This document shows, in pieces, positions 1 through 7,547 of a DNA stretch of 53,374 bases; within the stretch, counting starts at the first letter, position 1, and each line of letters opens with the position of its first letter. The notes below the pieces were generated by a model that saw nothing but the letters and a program-made list of their open reading frames with translations, ran no database searches and had not been told where the DNA came from. Made by a program: the position numbers and the translations under genes. Source of the DNA: Eubacteriales bacterium (GTDB lineage Bacteria; Bacillota; Clostridia; Acetivibrionales; JANLFN01); assembly GCA_024655885.1 (NCBI GenBank), contig JANLFN010000005.1, positions 180,007 to 233,380 of the forward strand. Reading direction: 5' to 3'.

Positions 1-10
1 CTTCATTTTT

Positions 11-559
11 ATGGATATAAATTCTATGGATATAAAAGAGATTGAAGCTATTATAGAAGGTCTCCTGTTTGCCGCCGGGGATATCCTGCCTTTTGAAAAA
101 ATTGGGGAGCTGCTTGAGATTGATAAAAAAACACTTAAAAAAATAATGAACAATATGATCCTTGAATTCCAGAATTCCAAAAGGGGAATCATGATCAGGG
201 AAATTAATGGGGGTTACCAGCTGTGTACCAGGATGGAGCATTATGAGTATATCAAGAGGCTTTTTGAACCCAGGCAGAAACAAGGTCTCTCCCAGGCAGC
301 TCTGGAAACGCTGGCCGTGATAGCGTACAATCAGCCTGTAACAAAGGCCAAAATCGAGGAAATACGGGGGGTAAACTCGGACGGCGCCGTAGCAAAGCTG
401 CTTGAGAAAAATCTTATCAGGGAGGCAGGCCGCCTGGACTGTCCCGGAAAGCCCATGCTGTTTGAAATAACCGAACAGTTCCTGAGAAACTTCGGATTGA
501 AGTCGGTAAATGATGTAAAGGATATGTTGACGGATAAACTGCCCGTGGGACAGGAATAG
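11..559 (+). CDS. scpB: Segregation and condensation protein B
   Basis: ScpB is the paired winged-helix subunit that, with the kleisin ScpA, joins the SMC ATPase to form the bacterial condensin that compacts and segregates the chromosome. The 182-residue product has the family's usual length and its conserved middle part (SQAALETLAVIAYNQPVTKA at about residues 94-113), followed by a winged-helix stretch with IRGVNSDGAV. ScpA is expected just upstream but lies outside the window. Only ten bases precede the ATG at 11, so the ribosome site cannot be judged; an in-frame ATG at 26 (MDIKEIEA) is an equally good start by alignment memory. Identity is firm, the start is not. Confidence 0.93.
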   Translation: MDINSMDIKEIEAIIEGLLFAAGDILPFEKIGELLEIDKKTLKKIMNNMILEFQNSKRGIMIREINGGYQLCTRMEHYEYIKRLFEPRQKQGLSQAALETLAVIAYNQPVTKAKIEEIRGVNSDGAVAKLLEKNLIREAGRLDCPGKPMLFEITEQFLRNFGLKSVNDVKDMLTDKLPVGQE

Positions 560-638
560 CGGGTAAGCGGAAATGTAAATTATATAATGGGTTTATTCTT
601 TCTATATTAAGGAAAAAATAACTGAATGAGGTGCAATT

Positions 639-1256
639 ATGCTTTATTTGGTTATTTTTATTTTATTTCTGACGGCAATGGCAGTGCTGCTTTATATGAT
701 TGAACTGAATATAATTCTGGAGTATGCATTTGGTGGAGCCAATGACCATGCGACAGTGACGTTGTCGGCTTTCGGGGGAGCCTTAAGGTACAAGCGCGAG
801 CTGGGGCCGGAAGGGTTTAAAAAGAAAAGGAAGCGGACTGAAAAGGATGTGGAGAAGGAAAAAAGGGATAAAGAAGACGAAGAACTTCGGGAAGTGATTG
901 ATAAGTACCGTCATTTTAAAATCATATACAGGTCTTTCGAAGTGATCAGCGTGTATTTAAGGAAAAAGCTGCGGGTAAGTGAATTACGGCTCAATATTGT
1001 TGTCGGTTCGGAAGACGCCTTCTACACCGGCTTTCTCAGTGGAATCGCCTGGTCGCTGGCAGGTGCGGTGGTGTCTTTTATTTCTAATAATTTCAGGACT
1101 CAAAAAAGCAATTTAAATGTACGGTCCGAATATATGGGAAAAAAGTTAGAACTTGATATATATTGTATATTTATTATTAAAAGTGTTTATATTATAGTGG
1201 TAGGATTCAAATATCTTTTAAGCCGATGGAAGGAAAAAAAACTTAGTAAACGATAG
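639..1256 (+). CDS. ytfI: DUF2953 membrane protein, YtfI-like
   Basis: This 205-residue protein has a hydrophobic N-terminal membrane segment (about residues 1-23), a very basic and acidic charged stretch (about 65-100), and a second hydrophobic region near residues 140-150 and 180-195. This pattern fits the DUF2953 family represented by YtfI of Bacillus, of unknown biochemical role and encoded next to ytfJ. The GAGGTG ribosome site is a few bases before the ATG at 639. The TAG stop lies inside the ribosome-binding sequence of the following ytfJ gene, so the two are almost certainly co-translated in one transcript. Confidence 0.75.
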   Translation: MLYLVIFILFLTAMAVLLYMIELNIILEYAFGGANDHATVTLSAFGGALRYKRELGPEGFKKKRKRTEKDVEKEKRDKEDEELREVIDKYRHFKIIYRSFEVISVYLRKKLRVSELRLNIVVGSEDAFYTGFLSGIAWSLAGAVVSFISNNFRTQKSNLNVRSEYMGKKLELDIYCIFIIKSVYIIVVGFKYLLSRWKEKKLSKR

Positions 1257-1268
1257 GTGGTGTTTTGT

Positions 1269-1739
1269 TTGGCTGAGCATCCTATAGAAGGACTTATGAC
1301 AACCGCAATGCAAAGCATAAAGGACATGGTGGATGTCAACACCATTGTGGGGGATGCGGTGCAAGCTCCCGATGGGACGGTGATTATTCCTATTTCTAGA
1401 GTCGCTTTCGGTTTTGCGGCCGGAGGCGGTGAATATAGTGCTTACAATGGGAAAGAGGAGGAAGAAAGGGAAAATGACCAGGTGGGAGGTAAATTCCCAT
1501 TTGCGGGAGGCAGCGGTGCCGGCGTGAGTATTAATCCGGTGGCATTTATGGTGGTGGGGCAGGATCAGATTAAACTGCTGCCGGTCAATGTGAATTCTTC
1601 GGTAGATAAAATTCTGGATCTGTTACCGGATTTGGTGAATAAAGCTAATGAGGCCATTAAACGCAAAATTACCGTTTCCAAGGAGATTAAAATGGGAGAT
1701 GTGCCTAAAAAAGCGGCTAAGGAAACGGAAGATGAATAG
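1269..1739 (+). CDS. ytfJ: Sporulation protein YtfJ (GerW family)
   Basis: YtfJ is a small soluble protein made in sporulating cells; the family is linked to spore quality and germination but its molecular role is unsettled. The 156-residue reading has the family opening EHPIEGLMTTAMQSI, the VGDAV and GTVIIPISRVAFGF segments and a glycine-rich centre (FPFAGGSGAGVSI). I place the start at a TTG at 1269, because AGGTGGTG at 1255-1262 is a ribosome site six bases ahead of it; the longer reading from GTG 1257 would start inside that site and add four residues not typical of the family. It follows ytfI directly and is closed by a terminator. Confidence 0.88.
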   Translation: MAEHPIEGLMTTAMQSIKDMVDVNTIVGDAVQAPDGTVIIPISRVAFGFAAGGGEYSAYNGKEEEERENDQVGGKFPFAGGSGAGVSINPVAFMVVGQDQIKLLPVNVNSSVDKILDLLPDLVNKANEAIKRKITVSKEIKMGDVPKKAAKETEDE

Positions 1740-1755
1740 AGTACAATAACAATTC

Positions 1756-1780
1756 AAAGGGCGGATCAAACCGCCTTTTT
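1756..1780 (+). terminator. Intrinsic terminator after ytfJ
   Basis: A nine-pair stem (1756-1764 with 1771-1779, one G-U pair, core GGCGG/CCGCC) with a six-base loop runs straight into a T tract. It sits 16 bases after the ytfJ stop and should end the scpB-ytfI-ytfJ transcript. Confidence 0.85.
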
Positions 1781-1854
1781 ACTGCTCACCCAAAGGGAAG
1801 ATCTCTTTTATAAAAGCATTTCATTGTATATCCCATATTTATCTTTTTACTATC

Positions 1855-1883
1855 TTGACTTGGAACAGTGGAAGGGTTATAAT
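1855..1883 (+). promoter_or_regulatory. SigA-type promoter for the padR operon
   Basis: TTGACT at 1855-1860 and a perfect TATAAT at 1878-1883 are separated by 17 bases, close to the housekeeping consensus. It reads into the PadR regulator gene at 1941. Confidence 0.82.
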
Positions 1884-1891
1884 TTATATAT

Positions 1892-1914
1892 AATATATCG
1901 AAAAGCTATATATT
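1892..1914. promoter_or_regulatory. Inverted repeat, candidate PadR operator
   Basis: AATATAT at 1892-1898 and ATATATT at 1908-1914 form a seven-base inverted repeat nine bases apart, at about the transcription start of the padR promoter. PadR regulators commonly repress their own promoter through AT-rich dyads, so autoregulation is a reasonable inference. The repeat is AT-only, which weakens it. Confidence 0.45.
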
Positions 1915-1940
1915 GAATTGATATGTTAAAGGAGAAATTG

Positions 1941-2462
1941 ATGCTTGAATATGTAATTGAAGGTTTTTTAATGCAGTGCGACATGAGTGGCTATGATATA
2001 AAACAGAACATGAACAATGCCAAATTCTTTAACGCAAGCTTTGGCAGCATTTATCCCGCTCTAAAAAAAATGGAAGCCGAGGGCTTGATAAAATCCAAGG
2101 AAATCGTGGAGGGTGGAAAATATAAAAAAATATACAGCTTGAATGAAGCAGGCAGAGACAGGTTTTTAGAGTGGCTCCAAAAACCGCCCGACATTGTGAA
2201 ATCGGACGACGAGCATCTTGTGAAAATGTCTTTTTACCAGTATCTCCCCAAAGAAAAAGTAGGGGAATTGATCTCTCAATTTATTAAAAGCGTAAATGCA
2301 TTAATCCGCCGCATGGAGGTCTTAAAATCGGTGCTGGGAGAAAATATAAACGAGTACCAGAGGGCGACACTGGCTTTCGTCATCGACTACTATCGGTTTA
2401 TGAAGGAATGGTATCAAAGGTTCCTGGAGGAGATGAACGGCCCGGTCAATAACCAACGGTAA
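1941..2462 (+). CDS. PadR family transcriptional regulator
   Basis: PadR proteins are dimeric winged-helix repressors, often released by a small molecule. The N-terminal winged helix (about residues 1-85) has the family signatures SGYDIKQNM, GSIYPALKKMEAEGLI and GKYKKIYSLNEAGR; the rest is the helical Vir C-like dimerisation region. The start is set at ATG 1941 because AAAGGAG (1928-1934) is spaced six bases before it; the longer ORF from ATG 1923 would contain that ribosome site. It heads a cluster with a DUF2284 protein and a MetH-activation-like protein, which it probably controls. The inducer cannot be predicted from sequence. Confidence 0.88.
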   Translation: MLEYVIEGFLMQCDMSGYDIKQNMNNAKFFNASFGSIYPALKKMEAEGLIKSKEIVEGGKYKKIYSLNEAGRDRFLEWLQKPPDIVKSDDEHLVKMSFYQYLPKEKVGELISQFIKSVNALIRRMEVLKSVLGENINEYQRATLAFVIDYYRFMKEWYQRFLEEMNGPVNNQR

Positions 2463-2512
2463 GAGGGCAAGGCATCTATAATAAAAAATTTACTTTAAAG
2501 GGGGAAGAGGTC

Positions 2513-3079
2513 ATGCCAATTGATTTTAACGATTTAGTCAAGGATGCGTTGGAATTAAACGCAAAGCATGCAGCCATAGCCGATACAGCAAAAATAAAGT
2601 TTCACGAAGATTATAGGAAAGCATGTGAAAGAAATGTATGCCGCAAGTATGACACCAACTGGATGGGCCCCCCGGCCATCGGCCCCATTGATGAGTTGAT
2701 GAACAGAGCCAGACAATTCAAGCAGGGCCTCCTGATCCAGACGGTATATCAATTATCCAGTCCCTTTGATGTAAAAGGGATGGAGGAAGCGACCAAAGTA
2801 CATGAAGCAACGTTTAGGAGAATCCTTGCCCATATAAGAAACAAATATCAATTTAAAGAGATGCTCCCTTTAAATGCAGGATGCTGCAGCCTATGCCCAA
2901 GATGTGCCTACCTTGACAAAGAGCCGTGCCGGCACCCGGACGAGGCAGTTTCATCTGTTGAGGCCTATGGAATTGAAGTTATGACTTTGGAAAAAAGCTG
3001 TGGAATTCCCATTTATAATGGGAAAAACACGGTTTCCTGCGTAGCCCTTATTCTTTTCAATGAAAATGAAAATGAATAA
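2513..3079 (+). CDS. DUF2284 putative metal-binding protein
   Basis: The 188-residue product matches my memory of DUF2284, a family of predicted metal-binding proteins found in anaerobes. The diagnostic region is residues about 123-150: CCSLCPRC followed by CRHPDEA and then SSVEAYGIEV. The closely spaced cysteines with a further Cys-Arg-His suggest an iron-sulfur or other metal site, which is inference. An upstream cysteine pair (ERNVCRKY) may add ligands. The ribosome site GGGGGAAGAGG is well placed. It lies between padR and a stand-alone corrinoid-reactivation-like gene, so a role around cobalamin-dependent methyl transfer is possible. No enzymatic function is known to me. Confidence 0.75.
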   Translation: MPIDFNDLVKDALELNAKHAAIADTAKIKFHEDYRKACERNVCRKYDTNWMGPPAIGPIDELMNRARQFKQGLLIQTVYQLSSPFDVKGMEEATKVHEATFRRILAHIRNKYQFKEMLPLNAGCCSLCPRCAYLDKEPCRHPDEAVSSVEAYGIEVMTLEKSCGIPIYNGKNTVSCVALILFNENENE

Positions 3080-3127
3080 GCACAATATCCGTATATTTCC
3101 CAAATACTGTCGTCAGGAGGAATGAAA

Positions 3128-3808
3128 ATGGATGAGATCATACTCAGGGAAATTCCCGTCAAGCTCGAAATGGAGCAGGTAAAAACCCACCTGAAACTCA
3201 AGGAGGACCCCAAAAGACAGCAACGGTTGATGGAATTAATCCGTCAGGCCAACAGCATAGCCAAACCCAAGGCAATTTACAAAATGGCTTTTGTGGACAA
3301 AATTGAGGGGGATGATGTGTTTATCAATGGGACAAAGTTCCACAGCCGCGTAATGAAATCCAATCTGGAGGGGATTGGCCGGGTATTTGCATACTCTGCC
3401 ACATGCGGCACCGAAATTGAGGAATGGTCCAAAGGCTTTGACAATTTGATGGAAAAGTACTGGGCAAACGGAATTAAGGAAATTGTCCTGTTTCACGCAA
3501 TGGAAGCGATGATGAAGCACCTACAAGATGTTTTTGAAGTGGGGAAAATGGCGTCTATGAATCCGGGTTCGCTTCCGGATTGGCCTGTTACGGAGCAAAA
3601 ACCCCTCATCTCCATCCTGGGGGATCTAAAGGAGACTATCGGGGTGACGCTGACCAAGGGCCTTATGCTGGTACCGGTTAAATCGGTCACGGGTATTTTG
3701 TTTCCCAATGAAACCGGTTATGAAAATTGCAAACTATGTACCAAAAAGGATTGCCCGGGCAGGAGAGCTCCTTTTGATGCGCAGCTTTACAGGGAGAAAC
3801 TGGGATAG
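3128..3808 (+). CDS. Stand-alone MetH activation-domain-like protein
   Basis: This 226-residue protein resembles the C-terminal activation domain of cobalamin-dependent methionine synthase, which binds S-adenosylmethionine and helps re-methylate cobalamin after accidental oxidation. Supporting parts are the GRVFAYSATCGTEIEEW segment, the GSLPDWPVTEQKPL segment, and the C-terminal SVTGILFPN...YENCKLC motif with CTKKDCPGRRAPF. The paired cysteines at the C terminus are typical of clostridial stand-alone versions. The start is ATG 3128, seven bases after AGGAGG (3115-3120); the ATG at 3122 is too close to that site. No methionine synthase or corrinoid methyltransferase is in the window, so the partner is unknown. 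Confidence 0.72.
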   Translation: MDEIILREIPVKLEMEQVKTHLKLKEDPKRQQRLMELIRQANSIAKPKAIYKMAFVDKIEGDDVFINGTKFHSRVMKSNLEGIGRVFAYSATCGTEIEEWSKGFDNLMEKYWANGIKEIVLFHAMEAMMKHLQDVFEVGKMASMNPGSLPDWPVTEQKPLISILGDLKETIGVTLTKGLMLVPVKSVTGILFPNETGYENCKLCTKKDCPGRRAPFDAQLYREKLG

Positions 3809-3864
3809 GATGCATCATAAAGAGGGATAGTAATATAGGAGTATCCAATGCAGGAGTCGGACTT

Positions 3865-4584
3865 ATGCGGGACATGAGGCTTCAAAAGTATTTGGCCCTC
3901 TCTGGGATTGCTTCCAGGAGGAAGGCGGAAGAACTGATCACCGGCGGGAGAGTGGCCGTGAACGGGATCATTGTCCGAGAATTGGGAACCCGGGTGTCGG
4001 AAGGGGATGAGGTGCTGCTGGACGGAAAGCAGGTGAAGCCTGAGGAAAGGAAGCTGTACATTGCGCTTAACAAGCCTGCGGGTTATGTTACAACGGTAAA
4101 GGACCAGTTCGGCAGGCCGGCTGTATTGGACCTGGTACACGGCATAAAGGAGAGGATCTATCCTGTAGGAAGGCTTGATTACGATACTTCGGGCTTACTG
4201 ATCCTGACAAATGACGGTGAGTTTACGTATAAGCTCACCCATCCGAGGCACGAGGTCAAAAAGACCTATACAGCGGAAATTGCCGGAATACCCAATGATG
4301 AGGAAATCTGCCGGTTTGAGGAAGGATTAAGGATTGAGGAAAACTTTGTTACCTCACCCGCCGTATTTAAGGTAAAAGAAAAAAAAGAGAAATCCTGCGT
4401 GGTGGAAATTGTAATTCATGAGGGCAGAAACCGGCAGGTGAGAAAAATGTGTGAAGCCATAGGGCATCCAGTGATAAGCTTGAAGCGGGTGGCCATAGGA
4501 AAGCTCCGCCTGGGTGCATTGAAAGAAGGAGAGTGGAGGCACCTGAGCAAGGAAGAGATAGAATGGTTAATGGAAGAATCGTAA
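3865..4584 (+). CDS. rluB: Ribosomal large subunit pseudouridine synthase B
   Basis: RluB-type enzymes convert a uridine of 23S rRNA near the peptidyl-transferase centre to pseudouridine. The 239-residue protein has an N-terminal S4 RNA-binding domain (MRLQKYLALSGIASRRKAEE, about residues 4-60), then the RsuA/RluB catalytic core with YPVGRLDYDTSGLLILTNDG (catalytic Asp in RLDYDTSG) and the late IHEGRNRQVRKM motif. AGGAG at 3852-3856 is eight bases from ATG 3865. It may be read from the padR promoter or its own. RsuA and RluB are hard to tell apart by motif alone; RluB is the usual clostridial assignment. Confidence 0.85.
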   Translation: MRDMRLQKYLALSGIASRRKAEELITGGRVAVNGIIVRELGTRVSEGDEVLLDGKQVKPEERKLYIALNKPAGYVTTVKDQFGRPAVLDLVHGIKERIYPVGRLDYDTSGLLILTNDGEFTYKLTHPRHEVKKTYTAEIAGIPNDEEICRFEEGLRIEENFVTSPAVFKVKEKKEKSCVVEIVIHEGRNRQVRKMCEAIGHPVISLKRVAIGKLRLGALKEGEWRHLSKEEIEWLMEES

Positions 4585-4603
4585 AATTTATAGTGAAAAT
4601 GGA

Positions 4604-4636
4604 AAACCCGGTAAAGTGCTGCCGGGTTTCTGTTTT
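4604..4636 (+). terminator. Intrinsic terminator after rluB
   Basis: AAACCCGG (4604-4611) pairs perfectly with CCGGGTTT (4622-4629) around a ten-base loop, followed by a short T-rich run. It lies 20 bases past the rluB stop, between converging genes. Confidence 0.8.
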
Positions 4637-4643
4637 CGGAGTT

Positions 4644-5021
4644 CTAATAAATTTGTGGCCGGGGCAGAGTGAACACTCCTGCCATCATAAGAAGCAATAG
4701 TAAGATATATAGAGCCAAACCGACCAGGGCTACTATGCCGTTAATTTTGAAATATCTGTTGAGGTTGTCCATTGCTTCACCCAGTTTCCTGACATCATCC
4801 GTATCGCTGAAGGCTTTTGTATTATCTACGGCTTTAAGGAGCTTTAAACCTGCAATAATCATGGGAACCCCTATGGCTGCGGTAATGATGCCCAGACATG
4901 TAATTGCACCGCCGATGATGGTCAGCACTCCCATGAGGGATGCCCAGCCGGTCAGCTTTTTTCCTCTGAGGGCATTTAAATCATTATTGGGTTCCACCTT
5001 TTCACTGTAAACTTCATCCAT
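4644..5021 (-). CDS. DUF5362-like small membrane protein
   Basis: A 125-residue protein with a charged N terminus (about 28 residues) and two long hydrophobic regions (about 29-60 and 95-118) separated by a charged helical stretch. It looks like the DUF5362 family of two-to-three-span membrane proteins of unknown function. The start is supported by AGGAGGG seven to eight bases upstream on the reverse strand. It is transcribed alone, converging on rluB. No function can be assigned. Confidence 0.6.
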   Translation of the reverse strand: MDEVYSEKVEPNNDLNALRGKKLTGWASLMGVLTIIGGAITCLGIITAAIGVPMIIAGLKLLKAVDNTKAFSDTDDVRKLGEAMDNLNRYFKINGIVALVGLALYILLLLLMMAGVFTLPRPQIY

Positions 5022-5061
5022 CTTTTATCCCTCCTTTATGAGCTGCGTCTACATAAAAAGA

Positions 5062-5110
5062 AATATAATGACACAAAAGAAGGAATGCTAAGTCTTTTGT
5101 GCGTCATATT
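5062..5110. repeat. Imperfect hairpin upstream of the DUF5362 gene
   Basis: Bases 5062-5080 and 5093-5110 are imperfect reverse complements (core ACACAAAAGA against TCTTTTGTGC, with AATAT and GAC extended outward past small bulges) around a 12-base loop. It lies in the 241-base gap between divergent genes, so it may be a leader structure of the reverse-strand membrane protein gene or an operator. There is no T tract of terminator type. Confidence 0.5.
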
Positions 5111-5262
5111 TAGTATGCCGCGCGATAAAAATTATAATGAAAAAGAATATTGAGTTTTAAACTGCGCACATATAAAATCAAATTTTTAAATTGTTATTGC
5201 GTTAAAAATAATATATTATAATTTCAGTGAATTATTAGAATACTGAATATGAGGGTGCCGCT

Positions 5263-5493
5263 ATGCTGCTGTTAGCGCTGGTAATGGCAATAGGAACCTG
5301 CTTTGGGATTTTCAACTACTGGTTTCAAAGAGACAGGTATAAAAGGATGACAAAAGAACAAATAAGCAGGTTGAATAAATGGAATTCCCCGGCCGCATGG
5401 ATGGTTTATACAATTTTGTTTTTCACAGGCACACTGGTAATTGTGTCCTATTATATTTACAAGCTTTACACGGCAATTATGAATATGCGGTAG
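5263..5493 (+). CDS. Small two-span membrane protein, unknown
   Basis: A 76-residue protein with hydrophobic segments at about residues 1-19 and 46-68 and a basic loop between them (FQRDRYKRMTKEQ). GAGGGTG sits about seven bases ahead of the ATG. I do not recognise a family. It stands just upstream of the speE promoter, transcribed in the same direction, with no terminator between. Its reality rests on the ribosome site and the clean two-span layout. Confidence 0.55.
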   Translation: MLLLALVMAIGTCFGIFNYWFQRDRYKRMTKEQISRLNKWNSPAAWMVYTILFFTGTLVIVSYYIYKLYTAIMNMR

Positions 5494-5538
5494 GAGGGCT
5501 TCCCGGCCTGAGCAACACAAATAAAGCATAGAATTTAC

Positions 5539-5567
5539 TTTACAAAAAGGTGCGGGGAGCTTAAAAT
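5539..5567 (+). promoter_or_regulatory. SigA-type promoter for the polyamine operon
   Basis: TTTACA (5539-5544) and TAAAAT (5562-5567) are 17 bases apart, each matching the consensus at five of six positions. The expected start near 5574 leaves a leader of about 33 bases before speE. Confidence 0.65.
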
Positions 5568-5606
5568 ATTAGATATTTATTTATAATTCGCAAGGAGTGG
5601 ATGGTT

Positions 5607-6434
5607 ATGGAACTTTGGTATACGGAATTTCAAACATCGGGTGTGGGGATAACCTGCAAAACCAGCAAAACCTATCATACCGAAAAGACAGAATACCAGG
5701 AAATGGCATTGATTGAAACCGAGCAGTTTGGGAGGATGCTGGTCCTTGACGGCACAGTCCAGACCACCATTGAGGATGAATTCGTATATCATGAAATGAT
5801 AACCCACGTCCCGCTTTTTACACATCCCAATCCCAAAAAGGCTCTGGTTATAGGAGGAGGGGACGGTGGTGCCATAAGGGAGATCATAAAGCACCCTTCC
5901 ATTGAAAAGGCTGTACTGGTGGAAATTGACGGAAGAGTGGTTGAGGTGTGCAGACAGTATCTGCCTGAAATAAGCTGTGCCCTTGGAGACAAAAGGGTTG
6001 AGGTAAATATTGCTGATGGAATTAAATATGTGCAGGAGCATAAGAATGAGTTCGATGTGATCATCGTTGATTCTACAGACCCGGTAGGACCTGCGGTGGG
6101 ATTGTTCGCAATTGATTTTTACAGGTCCATCCATGAATCCCTGAAGGAGGACGGCATATTTGTGGCTCAGACCGAGTCGCCTTTTTTCCACAAGGAACTT
6201 ATAAGGAATGTCTACAGGGATGTCAAAGCCGTTTTCCCTATTGCCCGGCTTTATACCTGTGCCATACCCACATACCCAAGCGGGTACTGGAGTTTTACTC
6301 TGGGATCTAAAAAGTACGACCCTCTCAAGACGGATGTGACAAAAATTCCTGAACTGGACACCAGGTATTACAGCGCCCAAATTCACACATCCGCCTTTGC
6401 GCTGCCTAAATTTGTTGCGGAGTTGACAAAATAG
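5607..6434 (+). CDS. speE: Spermidine synthase
   Basis: SpeE transfers an aminopropyl group from decarboxylated S-adenosylmethionine to putrescine, giving spermidine in the cytosol. The 275-residue protein has the N-terminal beta segment ([20 protein letters not shown]), substrate and cofactor motifs [20 protein letters not shown] and [13 protein letters not shown], the catalytic region [12 protein letters not shown], and the C-terminal [13 protein letters not shown] segment. ATG 5607 is preferred because AAGGAG (5592-5597) is nine bases before it; ATG 5601 is only three bases from the site. It heads the speE-aguA-aguB set, so the putrescine it uses is probably made by the next two enzymes. 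Confidence 0.95.
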   Translation: MELWYTEFQTSGVGITCKTSKTYHTEKTEYQEMALIETEQFGRMLVLDGTVQTTIEDEFVYHEMITHVPLFTHPNPKKALVIGGGDGGAIREIIKHPSIEKAVLVEIDGRVVEVCRQYLPEISCALGDKRVEVNIADGIKYVQEHKNEFDVIIVDSTDPVGPAVGLFAIDFYRSIHESLKEDGIFVAQTESPFFHKELIRNVYRDVKAVFPIARLYTCAIPTYPSGYWSFTLGSKKYDPLKTDVTKIPELDTRYYSAQIHTSAFALPKFVAELTK

Positions 6435-6503
6435 AGAGGGACTTGGTATTGATTTAAATTTGTTTTATAATTGTTTGTAGTTTTAACACTGGGAGTTGTT
6501 GTG

Positions 6504-7535
6504 GTGGTTCCAAGAGATTTTGGCTTTAAAATGCCTCCGGAATGGACAAGACATTCCCGGACCTTGATGGCATGGCCTTTGGAAGAAGCGGCCTGGCCCG
6601 GTCCCTTTGAAGAGGTTTTACTGTCTTTTGCCCATATTGCGAAAAAAATTGCGGAGTTTGAGCCCGTAACCGTGATAGCCAAGCCGGAATTTGCCGGAGA
6701 GGCAGCTGATTTTTGCGGGCCTACGGTTGAAGTGGTTGAAATGGGGCATAATGATTCATGGATGCGGGACATGGGTCCCACCTTTGTGATGAATAAAAAA
6801 GGGGAAATTGCAGGCATAAACTGGATATTCAACGCCTGGGGAGGCAAGTACCCCTGTGAAGAGGATAACCTGACAGCCGCTGGGATTTTGGACCGTTTTC
6901 ACGTTCCCCGCTTTGACGCCCCTATTGTCCTGGAAGGGGGCTCAATCCATGTGGATGGAGAAGGGACCCTCATCACAACCGAGGAGTGCCTTTTGAACAA
7001 GAACCGGAATCCTCATTTGTCCAGGAAAGAAATAGAAGGTGTTGTCAAGCAGTACCTGAATGTTGAAAAAATAATCTGGCTGAAAAGAGGCCTTTATGGA
7101 GACGATACCGACGGACATGTGGATAATGTAGCTTGCTTTGCCCGACCGGGCGCCGTCATGGTGCAAACCTGTTCCGACCCGAAGGACCCGAACTATGAAA
7201 TATCACGGGAAAACATTGAAATACTGAAAAGTGCGGTGGATGCTAAAGGCAGGGCCTTAGACATCATACAAATAGAACAGCCCTCTCCGGTTTACTACGA
7301 AAAAATGCGTTTGACCCTGAGCTATATCAACTTTTATTTTGTCAACGGAGGAATCATACTGCCGGTCTTCGGCGGGGACAACCTGGAAGCGGACAGACAG
7401 GCGGAGATGGTGATGAAAAAAACTTTTCCCCACAGGAGAATTGCCAAAGTCAGCGGGCTGACCATTGCCAGGGGCGGCGGGAATGTGCACTGCCTCACCC
7501 AGCAAATGCCCCAGGGCTTGCCGGCAAGGTTGTAA
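6504..7535 (+). CDS. aguA: Agmatine deiminase
   Basis: Agmatine deiminase hydrolyses agmatine to N-carbamoylputrescine and ammonia. The protein of about 343 residues carries the family opening (GFKMPPEWTRHSRTLMAWP), the NDSWMRDMGPTF motif, the DGHVDNVACF motif with its catalytic His/Asp, and the C-terminal GGGNVHCLTQQMP segment containing the nucleophilic cysteine (near residue 330). No ATG fits: GGGAG at 6491-6495 is followed by GTG codons at 6501 and 6504, and 6504 has the better eight-base spacing. The computed longer reading from TTG 6471 would put the ribosome site inside the gene. Translation of aguB begins 12 bases downstream. Confidence 0.93.
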   Translation: MVPRDFGFKMPPEWTRHSRTLMAWPLEEAAWPGPFEEVLLSFAHIAKKIAEFEPVTVIAKPEFAGEAADFCGPTVEVVEMGHNDSWMRDMGPTFVMNKKGEIAGINWIFNAWGGKYPCEEDNLTAAGILDRFHVPRFDAPIVLEGGSIHVDGEGTLITTEECLLNKNRNPHLSRKEIEGVVKQYLNVEKIIWLKRGLYGDDTDGHVDNVACFARPGAVMVQTCSDPKDPNYEISRENIEILKSAVDAKGRALDIIQIEQPSPVYYEKMRLTLSYINFYFVNGGIILPVFGGDNLEADRQAEMVMKKTFPHRRIAKVSGLTIARGGGNVHCLTQQMPQGLPARL

Positions 7536-7547
7536 GGAGGGAAACGG

